Source: Bacillota bacterium (GTDB taxonomy: Bacteria; Bacillota; Clostridia; Lachnospirales; WQUN01). Taken from it: a DNA stretch of 7,697 nt. Position 1 is the stretch's first letter. The number at the start of each line of letters is the position of its first letter. Shown one piece after another: positions 1-5,081 of this stretch. The position numbers and the translations under genes were made by a program. Under the pieces are notes generated by a model, which did no database searches, was not told where the DNA came from, and saw nothing but the letters and a program-made list of their open reading frames with translations. The stretch spans positions 1-7,697 of the forward strand of contig WQUN01000019.1 of NCBI GenBank assembly GCA_009782085.1. The letters are read 5' to 3'.

Positions 1-155
1 CAGCTGTACGCCCTGTCCGCGACGGTATTGTTCTGCCTTGGCCATGCTTTTAACCATACCGCCAGGCCGCAAGCCGCCAGCAAAAGAACAAAAGCGGCGA
101 CAACGATTGCCCGGATGAGTGTCTTCTTTCTTATTAAACGCATTGTCCCGATCAT
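1..155 (-). CDS. N-terminal part of an unidentified membrane-anchored or lipoprotein precursor
   Basis: The minus strand is open from an ATG at 155 to the window edge, giving 51 residues. The start is basic (MRLIRKKTLIR from the second Met at 143), followed by a hydrophobic run (AIVVAAFVLLLAACGLAVWL) and then a polar stretch (KAWPRQNNTVADRAYS). This is a classic signal or anchor sequence. It contains LAAC, which fits a lipobox with Cys29 as the lipidated residue. Against that, the residues after the Cys stay hydrophobic, so an uncleaved transmembrane anchor is equally possible. GAAGGA lies 12 bases before the ATG at 155; the in-frame ATG at 143 is the alternative start. The product cannot be named because the gene leaves the window. 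It is downstream of the veg terminator and probably has its own promoter, but I could not find a convincing one. Confidence 0.6.
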   Translation of the reverse strand, partial: MIGTMRLIRKKTLIRAIVVAAFVLLLAACGLAVWLKAWPRQNNTVADRAYS

Positions 156-176
156 GTATTTTGCCAGTCCTTCGAC

Positions 177-296
177 AATAGACTTCTTCGGAAATTGGCG
201 TTTGTCATTCTGAGCGAAGCGAAGAATCTTGATTTTAAGACCCTTCGCTGCGCTCAGCTGACAGCGAAAAATCAATTTCCGAAGAAGTCCAATATT
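177..296. repeat. About 113-base imperfect palindromic element (MITE- or REP-like)
   Basis: A perfect 17-base outer inverted repeat (GACTTCTTCGGAAATTG at 181-197, complement at 273-289) encloses a second imperfect stem. In that stem GTCATTCTGAGCGAAGCGAAG (starting at 204) faces the complement of CTTCGCTGCGCTCAGCTGAC (244-262). The apex is an AT-rich loop near 229-238. The inner motif matches a widespread bacterial intergenic repeat that encodes CHSERSEES when read through. Either strand could fold as a long hairpin. It lies just upstream of the start of the partial gene at 155. Confidence 0.75.
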
Positions 297-356
297 AAAA
301 ATTAAAAACAGCTTTTCCGCATGACAGGACTTCAGGACCTTAAAAAGCCAAAACAT

Positions 357-385
357 AAGATTCTTCGCTGCGCTCAGAATGACAA
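357..385. repeat. Second, inverted copy of the TCATTCTGAGCG-type repeat
   Basis: The 29 bases at 357-385 are the reverse complement of 202-230 with a single mismatch (GCGAAGCG against GCGCAGCG). The pair is a long-range inverted repeat about 155 bases apart, and this copy is closer to its partner than the internal arm of the palindrome is. It is probably a half-element of the same dispersed family. Confidence 0.75.
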
Positions 386-418
386 AAGGGGTTTATAGAG
401 GTTACAATACCGGAGTGC

Positions 419-469
419 GAAAACATTATCCTCCTATGTCGTCGGCTAATGTTTTCAGCATCCGACATA
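419..469. other. Interleaved inverted repeats, possible structured RNA (pseudoknot geometry)
   Basis: A perfect 10-base inverted repeat (GAAAACATTA at 419-428, TAATGTTTTC at 447-456) is interleaved with a 7-base one (TATGTCG at 435-441, CGACATA at 463-469). The arms alternate, the order needed for an H-type pseudoknot rather than nested hairpins. On the minus strand, the one transcribed if anything here is, the loop between the second and fourth arms is GGAGGA, and AGGAGG lies three bases before an ATG. A further weaker hairpin follows at 472-496 (CGGCG/CGCCG arms). No known RNA family was recognised. Confidence 0.4.
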
Positions 470-512
470 TTCGGCGTTTCCCGCGAAAATCCGCCGCGCC
501 GCGCCCAAACAC

Positions 513-551
513 AAAAAATCCACGCGGAACATGCCTCCGCGTGGATTTTTC
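513..551 (-). terminator. Intrinsic terminator of veg
   Basis: A 15-base stem (514-528 with 536-550) has a 7-base loop and a GC-rich core (CCACGCGGA / TCCGCGTGG). On the minus strand it ends in a T run. It begins 18 bases past the veg stop codon. Because A and T runs flank the core on both sides, it could also stop plus-strand transcription. Confidence 0.9.
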
Positions 552-568
552 AATCGGCCTGTTGATTT

Positions 569-823
569 TTACTCGCAAAGCGTGATCTCGACGGCGTTGG
601 TCAGCACGTCGGTGTAGCTGAACGACAGCTTGCGCGCCGCGCCGTCGCGTTCGGACAGCTGCACGGTGAAAATGCTCGGATAGACGTTCGAGATAATACC
701 CTCGTTGACCACTGACTTGTGCCGCCCCTTGTTAGTCTCCAGAATAACCCGGTGCCCAATCGTACGCTCGATGTCCTTCTTGACCAGACAAACGTCGCTC
801 CTATCAAACACAGCCGTCACCAC
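569..823 (-). CDS. veg: Veg family protein
   Basis: An 84-residue protein. Its core aligns by eye with the Veg family: IGHRVILETNKGRHKSV corresponds to the GKRLTLKANGGRRKT stretch of Bacillus subtilis Veg, followed by GIISNVYPSIFTVQL and SFSYTDVLTNAVEIT, the family's conserved YPS-F and SY-D-LT-TVE segments. Veg is a small conserved protein of Bacillota, reported in B. subtilis to stimulate biofilm matrix gene expression; its biochemistry is poorly known. The start is uncertain. GTG at 823 gives the longest frame, but the purine-rich GAGCGAGG sits almost against it, so GTG at 820 or at 811 (a protein of 80 residues, nearer the family N-terminus) is possible. It is monocistronic: a strong promoter precedes it and a terminator follows. 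Identity is confident, the exact start is not. Confidence 0.92.
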   Translation of the reverse strand: MVTAVFDRSDVCLVKKDIERTIGHRVILETNKGRHKSVVNEGIISNVYPSIFTVQLSERDGAARKLSFSYTDVLTNAVEITLCE

Positions 824-848
824 GCCTCGCTCGTATTTGGGGAGATGC

Positions 849-871
849 GGGCCCGCGGGGATTCCGGGCCC
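849..871 (-). promoter_or_regulatory. GC-rich hairpin in the veg 5' leader
   Basis: The perfect 7-base arms GGGCCCG (849-855) and CGGGCCC (865-871) enclose a 9-base loop. The hairpin lies inside the leader, between the predicted transcription start (about 880) and the weak ribosome binding site near 826-833. No T run follows it, so it is not a terminator. It could stabilise the transcript or affect initiation. Its role is inferred only. Confidence 0.5.
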
Positions 872-887
872 AATTCCACTCCCTGTT

Positions 888-915
888 ATTATAGCATAAA
901 AAACCCAAATGTCAA
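888..915 (-). promoter_or_regulatory. Sigma-A promoter of veg
   Basis: On the minus strand TTGACA (910-915) and TATAAT (888-893), both perfect consensus, are separated by 16 bases containing a T run. The predicted start of transcription is near 880, leaving a leader of roughly 55-60 bases. The veg promoter of B. subtilis is a classic very strong sigma-A promoter, so a consensus promoter at this position fits. The 199-base gap between the upstream gene (stop at 1023) and veg contains this promoter. I see no clear terminator for the upstream operon in it. Confidence 0.9.
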
Positions 916-1022
916 AGCCGGAATAATGGACAATCCTGTTACAAAAACCGACATGCTAAAGAAAAAGCGGAAACATTAAGGGATTTTGATGGAACGGCGG
1001 GTCAATATCGGCATGTTTTGAG

Positions 1023-2444
1023 TTACTCAGCAGACGTGTACGCCTCGTGCGTCAATTTAGCCAAAATTTGCATGGCGCTGAGGCCCTTTTCTATGACATA
1101 TTTTCCGTACCTGAGCGAGGAGGCGCGGTTCTGCGCGGCCGCGTACTCGCTGAATTCCGAGGCGTTTCTGATGATCCCGGCCTCCGCCAGCAGCTTGGCG
1201 ATTCCGTATGACGACATGCCCTCCGTCACATATATCTCGCCGGAACCGCCCAGGTCTATGGCGTAGGGCGCGGAGGGGGAGCCGGACGAGCCGCCGGCGG
1301 CCGGGTGCGAACCGTTAGCGGCTTCGCGCGGATCAACGGCGGAGCCGTGCGCGCCGCGCGCGGCGGAACTGTTGGCATCGGAGCCATTTGAGGCGGAATT
1401 GAAGCCGCCGTCGGCATGTTCATTTTCGGCCGTTTGCGGCGTTTTTGCGCCTAGCGCGGACGAGCCGCTTTCCGGCGCGCCGTCCGTTGGGCCAACCGCG
1501 GCGGGACCGTTTTTTACAGTTTTTACAGGCGCGCCCGCGCATGTCCCGTTTGATATTCCCGCCGCCGAAAAATGAGCCGCGCCCGTTACCGCCGGGAAAA
1601 GAGGGTTCATCCAGTCTTCCGCCGGGAAAACAGGATTTGCCGCGTTTTCCGCCGCGAAAACAGGATTCGCCGCGCCGGAAGGCGTTCCGCTTTCGTAGAC
1701 GGCGCTTCCGGGCGCGCGGATTTCAGGCGCCGCTTGTGCGGGCGCGCCCGCGCAGTTTACATAAGCGCCGCTTTCGCCGCCAGATTTATCAACGCCCGCG
1801 CCGTCCGTTGGGTCATCCAAGGAAACGCAGCTGTTCACTGTCGCGCCCGCGCCGCTTTCGCCAGTAGAGTCCGCGCCGCTTCCGCCTGCTATGTCCGCGA
1901 CTCCCGATATATCAACACCCACGCCGTCCGTTGGGTCATCCAAGGAAACGCAGCTGTTCACTGTCGCGTCCGCGCCGCTTTCGCCGGCAAAGTACGCGCC
2001 GCTTCCGCCTACCGCGTCCGAAACGCCGCCTCTACTTACCGCGTCCAAAACGCCGTTCAATACCCCGTTTTGCGCTCTTCCTGCGTCGCCTCCGCCTGCC
2101 GCGTCCGCGCCGCCTCCGCCTGCCGCGTCCGAAACGCCGCTTCCGGTCCCGTTCGGGGCCGCGTCCGCGCCGCGAAATACCATGCCCAGTTCCGTCGCGC
2201 GGGCGATGATTTCCGCGTTCGTAAGTTCCCGCGCGTTCCCGCCGCTTTCGGGCATCTCGGAGAGCGCGACCATGCCCAGCCTGGCGGCCCGCGCCTTTAT
2301 CTCGCCGTCCGGCAGCGCCGCGGCGTGGCTTTGGCCCGCAGACGCGCGGGCGTCCGCGGAGTAAGCCGCCCAGAATATGGCCGGCAGCAGCGCCATCGCC
2401 GCGCCAAAGCCAAGCAGGAAATACCTGAGCCTCGAACCGTTCAT
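1023..2444 (-). CDS. MltG/YceG-like membrane protein lacking the catalytic domain, with a long low-complexity linker
   Basis: A protein of 473 residues. The ATG at 2444 was chosen because GAAGG lies 10 bases upstream; a longer frame from a TTG at 2510 only reads through an intergenic repeat. Domains: one N-terminal transmembrane helix (residues 6-28); two copies of a motif 30 residues apart (LPDGEIKARAARLGMV at 44-59, LTNAEIIARATELGMV at 74-89), of the EIxxRAxxLGMV type I associate with clostridial MltG-like proteins; an Ala/Gly/Ser/Asn-rich linker of about 300 residues; and a C-terminal module of about 72 residues (IYVTEGMSSYGIAKLLAEAG ... LRYGKYVIEKGLSAMQILAKL). That module matches the LysM-like N-terminal subdomain of MltG/YceG. 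The lytic transglycosylase domain with its catalytic Glu is absent, so peptidoglycan binding is more likely than cleavage (inference). It is the last gene of the flagellar cluster, the place such short proteins occupy in Clostridia. Confidence 0.75.
   Translation of the reverse strand: MNGSRLRYFLLGFGAAMALLPAIFWAAYSADARASAGQSHAAALPDGEIKARAARLGMVALSEMPESGGNARELTNAEIIARATELGMVFRGADAAPNGTGSGVSDAAGGGGADAAGGGDAGRAQNGVLNGVLDAVSRGGVSDAVGGSGAYFAGESGADATVNSCVSLDDPTDGVGVDISGVADIAGGSGADSTGESGAGATVNSCVSLDDPTDGAGVDKSGGESGAYVNCAGAPAQAAPEIRAPGSAVYESGTPSGAANPVFAAENAANPVFPAEDWMNPLFPAVTGAAHFSAAGISNGTCAGAPVKTVKNGPAAVGPTDGAPESGSSALGAKTPQTAENEHADGGFNSASNGSDANSSAARGAHGSAVDPREAANGSHPAAGGSSGSPSAPYAIDLGGSGEIYVTEGMSSYGIAKLLAEAGIIRNASEFSEYAAAQNRASSLRYGKYVIEKGLSAMQILAKLTHEAYTSAE
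1591..1680 (-). repeat. Three tandem 30-base units in the MltG-like linker
   Basis: Units at 1591-1620, 1621-1650 and 1651-1680 begin GCCGGGAAAA, GCCGGGAAAA and GCCGCGAAAA. They encode three ten-residue repeats: AANPVFAAEN, AANPVFPAED and WMNPLFPAVT. The reading frame is preserved because the unit is a multiple of three. Confidence 0.75.
1787..1862 (-). repeat. 76-base direct repeat, copy 1 (MltG-like linker)
   Basis: This copy matches 1910-1985 with 3 mismatches in 76 bases, including 47 consecutive identical bases (1799-1845 against 1922-1968). The offset is 123 bases, 41 codons, so the frame is kept. The encoded block includes ATVNSCVSLDDPTDG, with the only cysteines of the repeat region. 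A partial third trace of its GCGCCGTCCGTTGGG end occurs near 1478-1492. Confidence 0.9.
1910..1985 (-). repeat. 76-base direct repeat, copy 2 (MltG-like linker)
   Basis: Partner of 1787-1862 (73 of 76 bases identical). Both copies encode GESGA(D/G)ATVNSCVSLDDPTDG. The near identity at synonymous positions points to a recent duplication or gene conversion. Confidence 0.9.
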
Positions 2445-2468
2445 GCAGACAAGACCTTCTTTTGTAAT

Positions 2469-2512
2469 TTTGAGTAAAGTTTGAGTAAAGTTTGAGTAAA
2501 GTTTGAGCAAAA
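2469..2512. repeat. Four tandem 11-base repeats between the SwrB-like and MltG-like genes
   Basis: TTTGAGTAAAG occurs exactly at 2469-2479, 2480-2490 and 2491-2501, then a diverged copy TTTGAGCAAAA at 2502-2512. The array starts right after the TAG stop of the upstream gene (2513-2515) and ends about 24 bases before the start codon of the downstream gene. The unit is close to one helical turn and is AT-rich in a GC-rich setting. It could be a protein-binding array or slippage-prone filler. Confidence 0.9.
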
Positions 2513-3238
2513 CTATGCCTTCAGCTTCCCTAAATTCATGATCATCCGCACCTCGCCCTGGCCCATGCCGAGTTCCCTGGCAATTTCCGCCACGTCCCCG
2601 CCGGCGTTCGCCAGCTCCCGGATCCTGGCCAGGCTGGGGTTATCGTAGGCTTTCCTCCCGGCCTCGCCGCCGCCGTGATCCGCCGGGTCAGTCCCGTTTC
2701 TCTCCGGCTCGGATGTCTCCGGCGGGTTAGCGCCAACTCTCGCCGGTTTAGACGTCTCCCACGGGGACGTCCCGTTTCTCTCCGGCTCGGACGTCTTCGG
2801 CGGGTTAGCGCCAACTCTCGCCGACTTGGACGTCTCCGCCGGGTCAGTCCAGTCTCTCGCCGGCTTAGACGTCTCCGCTGGGGCCGTCCCGTTTCTCGCC
2901 GGTCCGGACGTCTTCGCCGGGTTCGCGCCCGCCCGCGCCGGTTCGGAATCCGCCGTTTTGCGCTCGATCAGGCCGTACAAAAACAACAGCTCCTGGTACT
3001 TGCCGTTCAGTTCCGCAAATATCGCGTCGGCCTGCCTGTGGAGCTCTTTGATCGCGCGGTCGGCCTCGCGCGCGGCCTCCTCCGCCGCCCGGAGCGTCTC
3101 GTCCGGCCACGCCCGCGCGGGAGCGCCGTTTTCCGCCTTTGAGCGGGACATCACCGAAACCGCGCCGACAACCAATATGCAAAGCCCCGCCACCGAGCAG
3201 ACGAATAATACGATCATGAAAAGCGACAGCCCGGACAT
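2513..3238 (-). CDS. SwrB/YlxL-like membrane protein (DUF6115-type), with a tandem-repeat linker
   Basis: A protein of 241 residues. A transmembrane helix (about residues 5-29, SLFMIVLFVCSVAGLCILVV) is followed by an Ala/Glu/Arg-rich probable coiled coil (about 45-95), a 91-residue stretch of seven 13-residue repeats (100-190), and a C-terminal helix-turn-helix-like segment (about 200-236, DVAEIARELGMGQGEVRMIM). That C-terminal signature and the N-terminal anchor plus coiled coil are what I know from SwrB/YlxL-like proteins encoded after cheD/sigD. In B. subtilis, SwrB promotes flagellar hook-basal-body assembly and sigma-D activity. The repeat insert makes this protein longer than B. subtilis SwrB (about 167 residues). 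The ATG is preceded by GGGGGGAT. The start lies 15 bases after the stop of the Gln-rich gene, so the two are probably co-translated. Family assignment is from motif and context, not a search. Confidence 0.75.
   Translation of the reverse strand: MSGLSLFMIVLFVCSVAGLCILVVGAVSVMSRSKAENGAPARAWPDETLRAAEEAAREADRAIKELHRQADAIFAELNGKYQELLFLYGLIERKTADSEPARAGANPAKTSGPARNGTAPAETSKPARDWTDPAETSKSARVGANPPKTSEPERNGTSPWETSKPARVGANPPETSEPERNGTDPADHGGGEAGRKAYDNPSLARIRELANAGGDVAEIARELGMGQGEVRMIMNLGKLKA
2669..2941 (-). repeat. Seven 39-base tandem repeats in the SwrB-like gene
   Basis: Seven consecutive 13-residue units fit (P/S)xRxGxxPxxTSx: PARAGANPAKTSG, PARNGTAPAETSK, PARDWTDPAETSK, SARVGANPPKTSE, PERNGTSPWETSK, PARVGANPPETSE and PERNGTDPADHGG. 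Units 4-5 and 6-7 form a 78-base higher-order repeat, which suggests the latest duplication copied a pair. The sequence is Pro/Ser/Thr-rich and charged, as expected of an extended flexible spacer. Confidence 0.9.
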
Positions 3239-3253
3239 GGTATCCCCCCAGAT

Positions 3254-3565
3254 TTACGCCAGCACATCCAGCATGCCGCCCTCTTCCGGCGGCGCGGCGG
3301 CGTTTTCGCGCCGGTTCTGTTCACCGGCGTCCTTTTTGCCGGACGGATTTTTGTAGCCCTTGCCTCTCCCGTCCCTGCGCACGTTCTGATTTTCAGCCCT
3401 GCCGGCGGTCGCGACGGTCTGCTCCTGCTGCTGGGCCTGTTTCTCGAGCTGCGACGCGAAATGCCGCTGCGCGTCCTCCGGGTGGCGCGGCTCGACCCTC
3501 TGCGATCTCAGAACCTCCGCGCTGCTTTGTACGGCGCCGTGCAGATCCACCGGATTTATTGACAT
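3254..3565 (-). CDS. Small Gln-rich protein of clostridial flagellar operons, function unknown
   Basis: A 103-residue hydrophilic protein with no membrane segment. It begins MSINPVDLHGAVQSSAEVLR, then has a Gln-rich helix (HFASQLEKQAQQQEQTVA, about 36-53), a basic middle (about 57-79) and a short hydrophobic end (GGMLDVLA). From memory, clostridial flagellar operons carry a protein of this design (start like M-I-P-D-Q, FASQ-Q-rich centre, DIL end) directly before the SwrB-like gene, with no assigned function. The start is well supported: GGGAGG lies 8 bases before the ATG. It may be a soluble flagellar accessory protein, but nothing in the sequence shows a catalytic or binding role. Confidence 0.7.
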   Translation of the reverse strand: MSINPVDLHGAVQSSAEVLRSQRVEPRHPEDAQRHFASQLEKQAQQQEQTVATAGRAENQNVRRDGRGKGYKNPSGKKDAGEQNRRENAAAPPEEGGMLDVLA

Positions 3566-3616
3566 AGACGTTCCCTCCCTCTGGAGTTATTTTGCAAATG
3601 ATGGTTTAGTTCCCGT

Positions 3617-3904
3617 TTAGGAAGTCTCCTCCCCGCGCGCGCTGACCGCGGCGGCCTCGCTTTCGGCCGCGGTTTTCTTCTCGTCCGCGAAACCGCCCTC
3701 CGGCAGCCCTTCCTCCGGTTTCGCGGCGAACACTTTCCTCGTCAGGTATGCCCTGACCGCGAGCCCCAGCACGAAGAACACCGGGACCGCTATTATCATC
3801 CTCACGCCGATCTCCGCCAAAGTCATGTCCATCGCTATGCCGGCGATCATGACGGCCAGCGCCGCGACCGCGCACGCGTATATGTGTAGTTTTTCCAGCA
3901 TCAT
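3617..3904 (-). CDS. Small two-helix membrane protein following cheD
   Basis: A 95-residue protein. Two hydrophobic segments are visible (about residues 8-25, IYACAVAALAVMIAGIAM, and 35-53, RMIIAVPVFFVLGLAVRAY), then a charged Glu/Ala-rich cytoplasmic-looking tail of about 40 residues. Two Met codons open the frame (3904 and 3901); GGGAT lies 3 or 6 bases upstream, so the second Met may be the real start. It begins 10 bases after the cheD stop. Small two-helix proteins at this position occur in clostridial chemotaxis operons, but I know no function. In many relatives the next gene is the flagellar sigma factor; here only about 50 bases separate it from the Gln-rich gene. Confidence 0.7.
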   Translation of the reverse strand: MMLEKLHIYACAVAALAVMIAGIAMDMTLAEIGVRMIIAVPVFFVLGLAVRAYLTRKVFAAKPEEGLPEGGFADEKKTAAESEAAAVSARGEETS

Positions 3905-3914
3905 ATCATCCCGT

Positions 3915-4403
3915 TTACAGTGTCATGCCGCCGCGCCCGACCGTCTTTATCACAAACCGCCCGTCCTCGGCGTAGAGCTCGACCGTCCGGCCGTAGGTCG
4001 CGCCGGTGTCCGCGGCGACGACGGGGATGCGGAGCTCCGCCAGGATCTTCCGCGTGGACTCCACGTTGCGGTCGCCAATGCGCATGGCCTCGTTCGAGGA
4101 GTTGAACGCGAACATCTGCGCGCCTCCGGCCAGTTTCGCCTTTATATGCTCGCGCCTCGCGCCGGCGCGGAGCATGTCGCTCAGGAGCTTTACAATGGCG
4201 GTGTCCGCGAATTTGGCGGCGTTAGCGTTGTTTTTGATCTGGGACGAGTCCGGGAGCATCACGTGGGCGAGGCCCGCGATCTTGTTCGCGCCGTCGTACA
4301 GCGCGATGCCGACGCACGAGCCGAGCCCGATAGTCGTAAGTATCCCGGGGCTCGCGGCGACATTCAGGTCCGCCATGCCGACGACTATCATATCACGGCT
4401 CAT
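3915..4403 (-). CDS. cheD: Chemoreceptor glutamine deamidase CheD
   Basis: A 162-residue protein, the usual CheD length. CheD deamidates specific glutamines in chemoreceptors to glutamate and binds CheC, stimulating CheC phosphatase activity. The catalytic triad known from Thermotoga CheD (Thr, Cys, His) is present: Thr24 and Cys30 in LTTIGLGSCVGIALYD, and His47 in GLAHVMLPDS. The later conserved stretches AKLAGGAQMF and IGDRNVE are also present. GGGAG lies 9 bases before the ATG. The start follows the cheC TAA by one base, so the pair is almost certainly translationally coupled. Partners CheA, CheW and CheB are not encoded in the window. Confidence 0.95.
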   Translation of the reverse strand: MSRDMIVVGMADLNVAASPGILTTIGLGSCVGIALYDGANKIAGLAHVMLPDSSQIKNNANAAKFADTAIVKLLSDMLRAGARREHIKAKLAGGAQMFAFNSSNEAMRIGDRNVESTRKILAELRIPVVAADTGATYGRTVELYAEDGRFVIKTVGRGGMTL

Positions 4404-4404
4404 C

Positions 4405-5028
4405 TTATTCCGCTCCCAGCGACCGCATGATTATCTGAAAGGAGGTCACGTCCGGCGCGAGGATGCAGTAACCGGACACGTTCTCGCCCTCGGCCTCGAA
4501 AAGGGTCTCTATAAGCAGCGCCCTGTCCGCGGATTTCCCGAACTCCGTCGCCGGGACGGAGAGTATCGCGTTCGCCATGTCCAAAGACAGATATGGGACC
4601 GACGGCCTGACTTCCTTTCCGATCAGTCCGGCCAGAGAGCCGATGTACGAACTCGCCATGATGTTGCCGATCTCCTTGAGCGCGGAGAGCTCCATTCCCG
4701 TGAATTCCTCCCCGTCCTGCGCGCCGGGGACGGCCGGCCCCATCAGGATCTCGAGCATTTTCCGCGCGGTCCCGACCTTCGTCAGAAACATCATTATACC
4801 GTTAATATCCCCGGATATGCCCACCAGTATGCCTATGACAAGCTGCTCCGGCCCGCCGAGGAACGCGGCGACGTCCTTGAACTCCGCCAGGACGACGACG
4901 GGGGTCTTCATGCGGACTTTCCTGCCTATGATCTTCGAAAGCGCCGTGACGCCGTTGCCGGAGCCGATGTTCCCGATCTCTTTCAGAATGTCGAAATGCG
5001 TGCTGTTCAGGTGGTTGAGGTCGTCCAT
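4405..5028 (-). CDS. cheC: CheY-P phosphatase CheC
   Basis: A 207-residue protein, matching the usual CheC length. CheC removes phosphate from CheY-P and is stimulated by CheD. Both copies of the E-x-x-N phosphatase motif are intact: E17/N20 in LKEIGNIGSGNGVTALS and E119/N122 in ALKEIGNIMASSYIGSLAG. This two-site form is typical of CheC; CheX carries one. The start at 5028 is supported by AAAGG 10 bases upstream and by the family N-terminus. The frame stays open far upstream, but that part overlaps flhG out of frame and is not CheC-like. The gap after flhG is 53 bases. In B. subtilis cheB, cheA and cheW would lie in that gap; here they do not. Confidence 0.95.
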   Translation of the reverse strand: MDDLNHLNSTHFDILKEIGNIGSGNGVTALSKIIGRKVRMKTPVVVLAEFKDVAAFLGGPEQLVIGILVGISGDINGIMMFLTKVGTARKMLEILMGPAVPGAQDGEEFTGMELSALKEIGNIMASSYIGSLAGLIGKEVRPSVPYLSLDMANAILSVPATEFGKSADRALLIETLFEAEGENVSGYCILAPDVTSFQIIMRSLGAE

Positions 5029-5081
5029 GGGAATGTCGCCTTTCGTGTGGCAGGATGTCAGGATGTAATATGGGTACAATT

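Noticed and set aside
28..213. Plus-strand 61-codon ORF
   Set aside because: The opposite strand encodes a clear signal or anchor peptide, and the plus frame has no ribosome binding site or domain.
340..426. 28-codon minus-strand ORF with nearby AGGAGG
   Set aside because: Only three bases separate AGGAGG from the ATG, and half the frame reads through the dispersed TCATTCTGAGCG element. Kept only as part of the structured-region finding.
916..1022. Terminator after the MltG-like gene
   Set aside because: T runs are present on the minus strand, but no GC-rich stem sits directly before them.
1572..2477. Long plus-strand ORFs opposite the MltG-like gene
   Set aside because: They are Arg/Ala/Pro-rich shadows caused by high GC codon bias and lack ribosome binding sites and recognisable domains. 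The minus frame has a membrane helix, motif repeats and a C-terminal domain.
2445..2510. TTG-initiated extension of the MltG-like protein
   Set aside because: It only translates the 11-base array and has no ribosome binding site; GAAGG precedes the ATG at 2444.
5029..5081. Separate promoter for cheC
   Set aside because: A CATATTAC-like box can be found, but no credible -35 at proper spacing; transcription from the upstream operon is simpler.
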